From: Acidobacteria bacterium Ga0077553
Lineage (GTDB): Bacteria > Acidobacteriota > Terriglobia > Bryobacterales > Bryobacteraceae
Length of the DNA: 48,566 bases
Assembly (NCBI GenBank): GCA_001464575.1
Contig: LNFE01000270.1
Span: 1 to 48,566, forward strand
Reading direction: 5' to 3'
This document shows positions 42,423 to 48,566 of this stretch, one piece after another. A program made the position numbers and the translations under genes. Under the pieces are notes generated by a model. The model was not told the DNA's origin. It did no database searches and was given only the letters and a program-made list of their open reading frames with translations. The first letter of the stretch is position 1, and every line of letters starts with the position of its first letter.

Positions 42423-42803
42423 CTACCGCATCGCCACCGTCGCCACCTGCACCGGCTCCACGCCCGCCTCCAACTCCCGCCGCACCTTCTGGTTCTCCAA
42501 ACCCCGGCCCCCCGCCCAAACCTGCGTCAACACGCATTTGCCCGCCGCACAGGCAAACCCCAGGTGCTCTTCCGGCTTCGTCCGGTCCCGGTCCGCCGCC
42601 GAGGTGAAGCCCATCAGCACAATCTTCTTCCCCGTCGCCTCGTGGCGGATCGAGTACTTCTCGTTCGCCACTGGCTGTACCTGATATCTCCCGGCCGGCA
42701 TCGTCACCCCGGAGGCCACGAACGGGAACTCAATCTTCGTCACCAGCGTCTGAGCCTGCATCGCCACCGCCGCCATCATCATCGTTACAATTGCTTTCGT
42801 CAT
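42423..42803 (-). CDS. Small secreted protein with FPF motif (paralogue)
   Basis: A 126-residue exported protein with ATG 42803 and AGGAG site. Signal peptide AIVTMMMAAVAMQAQ, followed by TKIEFPFVASGVTMPAGRY, parallel to KVPFPFEAAGVKLPGGAY in the neighbour. Two cysteines in GFACAAGKCVLTQVW correspond to the pair of the neighbour. An open extension to 42857 is dropped because the ribosome site fits 42803. Likely part of the same leftward operon. Function unknown. Confidence 0.65.
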   Translation of the reverse strand: MTKAIVTMMMAAVAMQAQTLVTKIEFPFVASGVTMPAGRYQVQPVANEKYSIRHEATGKKIVLMGFTSAADRDRTKPEEHLGFACAAGKCVLTQVWAGGRGLENQKVRRELEAGVEPVQVATVAMR

Positions 42804-42908
42804 CGTCTTTCTCCTGGATTCGTTCGATCCGTCTGGATCATGCCCTATAGACTGCATCTGCCGTGCCAGCTTCTAAGTCGTTGATTCTACGTAGCCACCA
42901 CGTCCAAG

Positions 42909-42947
42909 GTTAACCCCCGGGTGAACGCAGTTAACCGTCGGGTTAAT
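42909..42947. promoter_or_regulatory. Two tandem palindromic operators 21 bp apart before the sigma54 regulator
   Basis: GTTAACCCCCGGGTGAAC at 42909-42926 and GTTAACCGTCGGGTTAAT at 42930-42947 are two imperfect palindromes with the shared half-site GTTAACC. Their starts are 21 bases apart, two helical turns, so two dimers could sit on the same face. The second overlaps the -35 of the downstream promoter. They lie 19-57 bases upstream of ATG 42966. The binder is unknown; autoregulation by the Fis-type regulator is one option. Confidence 0.65.
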
Positions 42948-42958
42948 CCTGATACACT
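42931..42958 (+). promoter_or_regulatory. Sigma70-like promoter giving a nearly leaderless regulator transcript
   Basis: TTAACC at 42931-42936 (four of six for -35), 16-base spacer, and TACACT at 42953-42958 (-10, four of six). The start of transcription would be about 42965, next to the ATG at 42966, so the mRNA would be leaderless; indeed no ribosome site precedes the ATG. Confidence 0.4.
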
Positions 42959-42965
42959 GGCACCC

Positions 42966-44492
42966 ATGCCCGCCCGCCTCCTCGCCATCCACGGCCCTCT
43001 CTCCGGCGAGGCGTTCCCCTTGATTGCCCCGGAAACCGTCATCGGCCGCGATCCCGATGCCGCCCTCGTCCTCGATGGCTCCGGCGTCGCCTGGCGCCAC
43101 TGCTCCCTCGCCGGCCGCACCCTTACCGATCTCCGCTCCCCCGCCGGCACCCTCGTCAACGGTCTCATCGGCCCCCACCGCTTCGTCTTCGAATCCGAAA
43201 TCGCCACCCGTGCCCCGGCGCTCCTCGAAGCCTGCACCATCATCTTCCTCTTCCGCGCCCTCCTCTCGGGGCGCAACCCCGTCATCGAGCGCCATCTCGC
43301 CCAGCTCCTCGGCTGCGCCGCAATCCGCTTCGAACTCGGCTCCGGCCCCACCGAAGTCGCCTTCCATCCCGCGGACCGCGTCGCCACCGTCCCCGTCATC
43401 GTCCGCGGCGACCGCATCGGCGCCATCCGCCTCGACTACCCCGGCTCGCCCCCCGACGACGAATCTCTCGGCGCCCTCGCCACCCTCGCCACGGTGGCGC
43501 TCGAAAGCCAGCTCCACCTCGAATCGCTCAAGTCCGAAAACGCCATCCTCCGCGAGCAGCTCTCCGGCATCATCGGCCAAAGCCCCAACTGGCTTCGCGT
43601 CCTCAGCCTCGCCCAGCGCGCCGCCCCCACGGAAGCCACCGTCCTCCTCCTCGGCGAAAGCGGCACCGGCAAGGAGGTCATCGCCCAGGCGGTCCATCGC
43701 GCCAGCCGCCGTGCCAACGGGCCCTTTCTTGCCCTCAACTGCGCCGTCTTCGGCGAAAGTCTCCTCGAAAGCGAACTCTTCGGCCACGAGAAAGGCGCCT
43801 TCACGGGCGCTGTGGACCGCAAGCCCGGCAAGCTCGAACTCGCCGCCGGCGGCACTGTGTTCCTGGACGAAGTCGGCGAACTCGCCCCACAACTCCAGGC
43901 CAAGTTCCTCCGCGTCCTGCAGCAGCGCGAGTTTGAGCGGCTCGGCGGCCGCCAGACCATCAAGCTTGACGCCCGCATCATCGCCGCCACCAACCGCGAC
44001 CTCGCCGCGGAGGCCAAGGCCGGCCGCTTCCGCGAAGATCTCTATCACCGCCTCAACGTGGTGACGCTCCACACCCCGCCCCTGCGCGAGCGCAGGACGG
44101 ATATCCCTGCCCTGGCCGCCCACTTCCTCGCCCGCGCCGAGCGCCCGATTGACGGCATCTCCCCCGCCGCCATGCGCCTGCTGATGGACTACGACTGGCC
44201 CGGCAACGTCCGCGAGCTGCAGAATGCGATCGAGCGTGCCGCTGTCCTGGGCACCTCCCGGCTTCTGGAACCCGACGACCTCCCGGAGGCGCTGCTCGAC
44301 CCCGCCAAACCCGCCGCCGGCTTCGAAGACGCCAAGCGCCAAGCCATTCTCGACGCCTGGCGCCAGGCGGGCGGCGACTATAAGGAGGCCGCCGCCCTCC
44401 TCGGGATCCATCCCAATTCACTCCTCCGCATGATCCGCCGTCTCGATCTCCGCAACCAACTCACCGGTAGCGACAGAACCTTCGGCCGATAA
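42966..44492 (+). CDS. FHA-domain sigma54-dependent transcriptional activator
   Basis: A 508-residue enhancer-binding protein. N-terminus: FHA domain ([15 protein letters not shown], about residues 22-36, through [11 protein letters not shown]), which binds phosphothreonine, then a GAF-like region (about 95-190). The AAA+ domain has Walker A GESGTGKE, the sigma54-contact motif GAFTGA, and Walker [13 protein letters not shown]. The C-terminus is a Fis-type helix-turn-helix ([21 protein letters not shown]). It would activate sigma54 promoters in response to Ser/Thr kinase signalling. The ATG at 42966 is used; the earlier GTG 42921 lies within the operator region. Two palindromes and a promoter precede it. 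Confidence 0.88.
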   Translation: MPARLLAIHGPLSGEAFPLIAPETVIGRDPDAALVLDGSGVAWRHCSLAGRTLTDLRSPAGTLVNGLIGPHRFVFESEIATRAPALLEACTIIFLFRALLSGRNPVIERHLAQLLGCAAIRFELGSGPTEVAFHPADRVATVPVIVRGDRIGAIRLDYPGSPPDDESLGALATLATVALESQLHLESLKSENAILREQLSGIIGQSPNWLRVLSLAQRAAPTEATVLLLGESGTGKEVIAQAVHRASRRANGPFLALNCAVFGESLLESELFGHEKGAFTGAVDRKPGKLELAAGGTVFLDEVGELAPQLQAKFLRVLQQREFERLGGRQTIKLDARIIAATNRDLAAEAKAGRFREDLYHRLNVVTLHTPPLRERRTDIPALAAHFLARAERPIDGISPAAMRLLMDYDWPGNVRELQNAIERAAVLGTSRLLEPDDLPEALLDPAKPAAGFEDAKRQAILDAWRQAGGDYKEAAALLGIHPNSLLRMIRRLDLRNQLTGSDRTFGR

Positions 44493-44581
44493 AGCCAACC
44501 GCCGCTAGGTTCGCTCACCGGGCTTTCCACAGAATCCCCAGGCTTCGGCTAGCGCGGAAACCAGATCGGGAACTGTTGCCA

Positions 44582-44716
44582 TCAGGTTCCGGGCAGAGAC
44601 AGGGGGCCGAGGTGGTCAGTCGTCCCATCGGACGGATTCGAAGTGAACCCAGCGTTCGGCGCCGGCGTCACCTTCACCGTCCGCTCAATCTCCTCATAGT
44701 CAATCGTCATAGTCAT
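44582..44716 (-). other. Small open frame of uncertain status in a 579-base gap
   Basis: A 44-codon frame (MTMTIDYEEIERTVKVTP..., ending SLPGT). It has no visible ribosome site, and the flanking minus-strand sequence also reads as a fragment in a neighbouring frame (TYDYDD at 44700-44720), so this may be a relic of a longer protein, possibly a repeat-rich one. The rest of 44493-44814 holds nothing I can assign. Confidence 0.2.
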
Positions 44717-44814
44717 AGGTCGTCCGGTGCGCCAGGCTCCCGTTCGCCGCAAAGTGCATCCCTGTCCGCTTCACAGTTTCGCGGGGTCCGATACGGGCGA
44801 CGGCGACTGACCCG

Positions 44815-44925
44815 TTGTTTGGTTCTCCGAAGTGGAATGGTCTGGATCCGGCGGGGTATTTGCGGTTTGTGTTGGAGCGGACTGCCGAGCATCCGCTGCA
44901 GCGGAGTGCGGATTGGTTGGCTAGG
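44815..44925 (+). mobile_element. Possible IS66-type transposase C-terminal remnant
   Basis: The plus-strand frame reads LFGSPKWNGLDPAGYLRFVL then ERTAEHPLQRSADWL, close to the C-terminal segment of IS66 TnpC (GLDPxxYLRxVLxRIADHPxNRxxELLPW). Nothing else of the transposase is present and the final LLPW is altered. No terminal repeats were found by eye. Confidence 0.45.
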
Positions 44926-45071
44926 AAGGTGGCGTTCCGGGCGGGCGACCGGGAACCCGCCGCCACCGAACAGGGCGCTTGGGGGCCACCTGATCTCCGG
45001 TCGTGGAAGGCGGTAGGAAGCGAACGTTGCCGTTTAGCCGCACCGCGCGACGCAGGAACCTCGCTTCCGGC

Positions 45072-45668
45072 TTACTGCATCAAGTCCTGAAGCCGTATGG
45101 AAAATGACGGCGCTGCCAGCGGCGAAACCGCCTCGTCCAGCGCATAGGCAAGGACGGAGCTGTACCGGTTGTCGACCGGGTTACGGTGCACGACGATTCG
45201 CATACCCTGTAAATCCAGGACCCAATACTCGGCGATGCCCGCACCGGCGTAGAGCGCCGCCTTCGCGCCCAGATCGTAGTCCTGGGTGGTTGCGGAGACT
45301 TCGGCTACCAGAAGCAGGTCCGGCGGGCCTGGGCTTGTCGTGCGAAATTCCAGGGCTGAGCGGCGCAAAACGCTAGCGTCCGGTTCCGGCTGATTCGTGG
45401 GGCTCAACAACGCTCCGAGTTCGAGGGAGACTTCCTGCAGGACATGCCTGGCCCCGAAGACTTCGCGAAGCCATTCCATAAGCAAGAGCAGCACAAGCGA
45501 ATGAAGCGGAGATTTCGGCACCTTTCGAATCAACTCCCCGTCGATGAGTTCGAAGCGCTCCCCATCGAGCAACCCCGCCGTCTCCAGTGCCTGACAATCA
45601 ACCCGGGTCAGCCTACGCCGGGCTGCGGGCGGAAGTTGCGCGGAATGAGCTTCAACTGCTGCAGGCAT
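45072..45668 (-). CDS. Uma2 family endonuclease-like protein (DUF820)
   Basis: A 198-residue protein of the Uma2 group with a PD-(D/E)xK fold. The core residues are visible: PEPDASVLR (metal-binding aspartate), LLLVAEVSATTQDYD (glutamate) and LGAKAALYAGAGIAEYWVLD (lysine and the following strand). Start ATG 45668 with a weak AAGAGATAGG ribosome site. Members are thought to be nucleases of mobile elements, often in large gene families, but no function is proven. It sits among transposase relics, so may have travelled with them. No partner gene is seen. Confidence 0.82.
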   Translation of the reverse strand: MPAAVEAHSAQLPPAARRRLTRVDCQALETAGLLDGERFELIDGELIRKVPKSPLHSLVLLLLMEWLREVFGARHVLQEVSLELGALLSPTNQPEPDASVLRRSALEFRTTSPGPPDLLLVAEVSATTQDYDLGAKAALYAGAGIAEYWVLDLQGMRIVVHRNPVDNRYSSVLAYALDEAVSPLAAPSFSIRLQDLMQ

Positions 45669-45864
45669 ACCTATCTCTTATCATACCCGCTCACTATTGC
45701 AATCCGAGGGAAATCCCCTCCACGCTTTCGCGCTCTCCGGGGCGCCAAACTACCTCGCCTTTCGTGGCGAATGCGGGGCCGCGCACGTTGAATCGCCAGG
45801 CGCCTACGAAGAGGCCTTTGATCCTTTGTCGTAGTTTGCGGTGGCTCAGCTTTCGGGGGGCAGG

Positions 45865-46250
45865 TCACCGGCGTACGATACTCCGCATCGATGCGTTGGG
45901 TTCGAGGGTTGTCGCGTCCACGCCCACGGTTCTTCCTTTCAACAAACCCCGCGCGGCGATGACGCGGAGCACGAAGCCGAACACTTGTTCATGGGTTTCG
46001 AGCGCGATCAACCGTCGGGTGCGCGAGATGGTGGAGTGATCGGGGCTGCGCTCATCGAGTCCGATACCGAGAAAGTGGCGGATGCCCAAGGAATCGGCGG
46101 CGCGCCAGGCGATACCGCGTTCGGAATCAATAGCTTCGAAATAGCCAACCAGGAGGGCGCGGAAGTAGATGCTGCGTTTGGCCGTCTGATCTGGCCTGGA
46201 GTGAGACTGGGCCGCCCCATTTTCTTGGCGTAGAACTGTTGGCAGGCGGC
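45865..46250 (-). mobile_element. IS1182-like transposase remnant, truncated and frameshifted
   Basis: Minus-strand N-terminal part of a DDE transposase: AACQQFYAKKMGRPSLTPG, then in another frame IYFRALLVGYFEAIDSERGI, SLGIRHFLGIGLDERSPDHS and the first catalytic aspartate in GRTVGVDATTLEPNASMRSI. A short out-of-frame insert of about 23 bases (CAGATCAGACGGCCAAACG) separates the two frames, and the protein stops at 45865 after about a third of its expected length. It is inactive. The 194 bases between its end and the Uma2 gene hold nothing recognisable. Confidence 0.7.
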
Positions 46251-46252
46251 TT

Positions 46253-46440
46253 CGGTGGAGATCCAAATTTGGACATCACTGATCGCGTTGCTGCTGCTGC
46301 GGTATCTCCAACTGCGCAGCCGGGTGCAATGGCATTTGAGCCGGTTCCTGGCCCTACTGCGCCATCAACTCTTCGTTTACCGGGACCTGTGGCGCTTCCT
46401 GGATGACCCGTTTGAAGGCCCGCCTCCACTCCGCAAAGAC
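46253..46440 (+). mobile_element. IS4-family transposase C-terminal fragment
   Basis: Plus-strand frame reads VEIQIWTSLIALLLLRYLQL then SRFLALLRHQLFVYRDLWRF, the hydrophobic C-terminal segment of a class of IS4 transposases. The upstream catalytic part is missing, replaced by the IS1182-like fragment on the opposite strand, with the junction near 46250. The open frame continues to 46596 without further recognisable sequence. Inactive remnant. Confidence 0.65.
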
Positions 46441-46609
46441 CATGTTGCCCCGCAGCCCAGCCTGTTTGCCATGATCGAGGCGGGGCCACCAGAAACGAAG
46501 CAACAGCCTACCAAAGGGCAACCTCAAATCCAGAACACCGAAATCGCCAGCACAAGTCCTTTGCTTTCAAATCAACCCAACCCCGTTCCGGGCTAATTTG
46601 GACACCAGT

Positions 46610-47022
46610 GGGATGCACTGGAAGATCGAGGTGTTTCATAAGGTTCTCAAGTCCGGATGCAGGGCCGAGCAGTCCCACTTACGAACCGCGGAGCGACTGA
46701 CCAACCTGTTCGCTATCTTCTGTATCATCGCCTGGGAGTCTTCTGGCTGACCATGAACCAACGGGAAGACAAAGAGGCCTCGCCGTCCCTTGTCTTTACA
46801 GAGACGGAGCAGAAGGTTCTGGATCAGTTCGTAATGGACAGCCCTTCGGAATCACGATTATTCACATTGCAGTACTATCTACGTAGAGTCGCCAAGCTGG
46901 GCGGTTATCTTGCCAGGAAAAATGATCCGCCACGACGCAAAATCGTCATCTGGCGCGGCTTTCGGAAACTGAACGACCTCCATGCCGGCTTCTTGGCGGC
47001 GCGGCAAAGTGCGGGTAATTGA
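46610..47022 (+). mobile_element. Tn5-type IS4 transposase C-terminal fragment, frameshifted
   Basis: HWKIEVFHKVLKSGCRAEQS and LRTAERLTNLFAIFCIIAWE give the YREK-like end of Tn5/IS50-type IS4 transposases. The frame then breaks at a TGA (46751-46753) while the sequel, GVFWLTMNQREDKEASPSL and LRRVAKLGGYLARKNDPPR, runs in another frame to 47022. The N-terminal and DDE core are absent. Distinct from the IS4 fragment at 46253. Confidence 0.7.
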
Positions 47023-47038
47023 AAGATACTTCGGACGC

Positions 47039-47809
47039 TTACATTATGCCGTCGTTAGCTATTCCTTTTGCGGCGGCAATCCGCTCTGCCATTACCGGTG
47101 GCGGATTACATCCTGCTTGTGGCAATGAACGATACGACTCGGGAAGCATGCCGCACTTAATCCACCCTTTTCCTGGTTCCAAGACGCGCCAATCAGTGTG
47201 TGATTCCGAGTCAGTAAGAAACCACATGAGAGAAGCTCGAAACCGAAGCGGGGGGGACTCTCGCTTGATGCTTCCGATCTTGATCCAACCAAAATGGCTG
47301 ATTCCAATGTTGATCATTGTAATGGTGGGTTCAAGGAATACTGATGCTGCTCTGCATTCGTCAATAGTCGCTAGGCGGCCACTTGTAGTAATGTCTAGAT
47401 ACTCAATCGCGTGTCCTTTATAATCTTCCGATACTTCTTGAAGCATGCGAACATAACCATAATACCCTTGGGGCAGCGGCACGGCGAACACGTCGCCGGA
47501 AACGGGCTTTTCGCGACGCCTTGAAACTCTGACCCGCTTCTCCGCATGAACCTCCACCCTAAACGAGGGAAGGTCGTACGTTCGCTTGAGACGCATAGCA
47601 TACTCGTGGATGGCTTGTTCCGGGGCCTTAGCGTAAAGTTGAATTGTTGGGCAAGCAATGGCTTGCTCAACTGCAGTAATCGTCACATCAAGACCGACCA
47701 ACGCCTCCTGCGCTAGCTCAATGGAAACAGGAGCCTTAGGGCCACTTGCAGAACACTCGATCCTAATAATCCAATCCATCTTTCGAATAACTGCGCGCGT
47801 GTTCTTCAT
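47039..47809 (-). CDS. Imm26-like immunity protein of the toxin upstream
   Basis: A 256-residue protein whose central part, SGDVFAVPLPQGYYGYVRML (about residues 103-122), matches the beginning of the Imm26 immunity family. The rest continues in alternating strands and helices (YLDITTSGRLATI, SLMWFLTDSESHTDW). The first ~100 residues are an additional unrecognised domain. It starts three bases after the stop of the GIY-YIG toxin, the standard order of toxin then immunity, and would bind and block the nuclease. The local sequence is less GC-rich than the rest of the window, consistent with transfer. The ATG at 47809 has a GGTGAAGG ribosome site. Confidence 0.6.
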   Translation of the reverse strand: MKNTRAVIRKMDWIIRIECSASGPKAPVSIELAQEALVGLDVTITAVEQAIACPTIQLYAKAPEQAIHEYAMRLKRTYDLPSFRVEVHAEKRVRVSRRREKPVSGDVFAVPLPQGYYGYVRMLQEVSEDYKGHAIEYLDITTSGRLATIDECRAASVFLEPTITMINIGISHFGWIKIGSIKRESPPLRFRASLMWFLTDSESHTDWRVLEPGKGWIKCGMLPESYRSLPQAGCNPPPVMAERIAAAKGIANDGIM

Positions 47810-47812
47810 CCT

Positions 47813-48566
47813 TCACCAACCTATACCTGGGGGACCTTGCTTGCCGCACACCCTCATCTGATGAAGCATACCGTCAGCAACCTTCATAGCAAAGCTGTAT
47901 GCCGGATTGGTCCTTGCGATGCTGTTAATCGAGTTAGCCATCTGCCCTCCTGGGCCGGCACCCCCGCCGAGTTCAATGAGCCTCTGCTCAATCGCCTTTG
48001 CTTGGAAGTAGGTCATCAGGCCAAAATCCGTTCGATTAATATTCCTCAACACTCCGGCGGCGTTGTGAGCATTCAACCTCCCAGCCCATTGACTAGTGAT
48101 ACCGATGTAGCGCTGCCCGGAAGGGGTCTCCGCATAGTAGATGACCCAGCGCGCTGCGGTCATCGCAGCGATACCTGCGAGTACCGGAACAGCTTCGCGC
48201 TCTCCACCTGCCTTTGAACTTGATTCTGGACCAAATACCTCGTCACGCTCCTCCGCCGACATTCCAACACTATTCGCAAAATCTATGAGAGCGTCACCCT
48301 CCGGTCCTCCTGCATTACCCCACTCTCGGGGACAAGTAGGAGCCATTGGTAACGCATCATCGATTGGCGGGGCCTCAAGACTGGGCGTATTTGGTCCGGA
48401 TGGCCCACCGCCTCCACCCCCGGGATAAGAGGGTGTGGGTGGTGGAGGTGGAGGAGGGGTTGGTTGTGGTACTAGGTAGAATAAGCCTTGAGGATCGTAA
48501 AGATTAATTGGATCGCTCACTACGTAAACGCCCCGCCCCCAACTCCCCGGCTCCGCCGCCCCGCCA
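47813..48566 (-). CDS. RHS-type protein C-terminal toxin with GIY-YIG-like nuclease, cut by window edge
   Basis: At least 251 codons; the frame is open to the right edge. The segment VSDPINLYDPQGLFY resembles the end of an RHS core (NDPxNxxDPxGL), after which polymorphic toxins diverge. Next is a proline/glycine linker (QPTPPPPPPPTPSYPGGGG), then a domain with WVIYYAETPSGQRYIGITSQ followed by RLNAH, which fits the GIY-YIG nuclease motif with the arginine and histidine spacing of that fold. This is probably a DNA-cutting toxin delivered by contact or secretion. The immunity gene follows directly. A GTG at 48520 could act as an internal start but I expect the gene to continue into an RHS core beyond the edge. 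Confidence 0.62.
   Translation of the reverse strand, partial: GGAAEPGSWGRGVYVVSDPINLYDPQGLFYLVPQPTPPPPPPPTPSYPGGGGGGPSGPNTPSLEAPPIDDALPMAPTCPREWGNAGGPEGDALIDFANSVGMSAEERDEVFGPESSSKAGGEREAVPVLAGIAAMTAARWVIYYAETPSGQRYIGITSQWAGRLNAHNAAGVLRNINRTDFGLMTYFQAKAIEQRLIELGGGAGPGGQMANSINSIARTNPAYSFAMKVADGMLHQMRVCGKQGPPGIGW

Noticed and set aside
42873..44411. 512-codon minus-strand frame opposite the sigma54 regulator
   Set aside because: The plus strand carries the full FHA, AAA+ and Fis architecture; the antisense product is low-complexity G/A/E.
1..48566. tRNA, rRNA, CRISPR array, prophage or replication origin
   Set aside because: No cloverleaf-like sequence, rRNA signature, regularly spaced repeats, phage structural genes or DnaA-box clusters were recognised on either strand.

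Overview
The window looks like a piece of a high-GC Acidobacteriota chromosome, most likely from the Solibacter/Bryobacter branch. This rests on gene content, not on a database search: a very large Oar-type TonB-dependent receptor, an energy transducer TonB, a DUF1549/DUF1553 plus DUF1501 secreted pair, a CRTAC1/FG-GAP protein, MacB-type permeases and an ECF sigma factor with a DGPF/YCII partner. The GIY-YIG toxin region at the right end is visibly less GC-rich than the rest.

Layout. 1-9045: N-terminus of TonB (cut by the window edge), oligopeptidase A, a PhyH-type oxygenase, and a rightward lipopolysaccharide group (two heptosyltransferases around a degenerate nucleotidyltransferase-like protein, then an ICMT-like membrane methyltransferase). 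A leftward set follows: thioredoxin-like membrane protein, chemoreceptor, SlyD and a GNAT enzyme. 9130-18771: PPi-type phosphofructokinase with a methyltransferase, the DUF1549/DUF1553-DUF1501 pair, CRTAC1, ferredoxin-type sulfite/nitrite reductase and DUF4332. 18768-25292: a broken ClpA/ClpX-like ATPase, an SDR, and a compact siroheme/heme operon hemX-hemA-hemC-cobA/hemD, which can supply the siroheme needed by the reductase 3 kb upstream.

25285-28394 is the most interesting stretch. A translationally coupled YcaO-TfuA pair, the known signature of peptide-backbone thioamidation, is bracketed by two related small genes of unknown family in direct orientation. The right copy carries an in-frame amber codon where the left has tryptophan. 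I see no classical precursor peptide, so the bracketing proteins are the best substrate candidates.

28497-37167: YCII/ECF42 pair, a small secreted helical protein, a broken O-methyltransferase, DUF4197, a MoxR ATPase with a large unknown partner, and two MacB-type permeases, one broken. 37273-41945: a pilin-like protein, a secreted Gly/Met/Pro-rich protein and the TonB-dependent receptor, closed by a clear hairpin terminator. 42008-44492: two paralogous small secreted proteins and an FHA-sigma54 activator with a pair of palindromic operators 21 bp apart in its promoter.

44493-48566 is an accessory region: decayed IS66-, IS1182- and IS4-like transposase pieces, a Uma2 nuclease, and an RHS-type C-terminal toxin with a GIY-YIG-like nuclease domain followed 3 bases later by an Imm26-like immunity gene. 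The toxin reads open off the right edge.

A recurring oddity is that three otherwise good genes (ATPase 18768-19939, methyltransferase 30189-30804, permease 35960-37167) each appear to lack a short conserved internal segment and change frame at that point. No tRNA, rRNA, CRISPR array or replication origin was seen.
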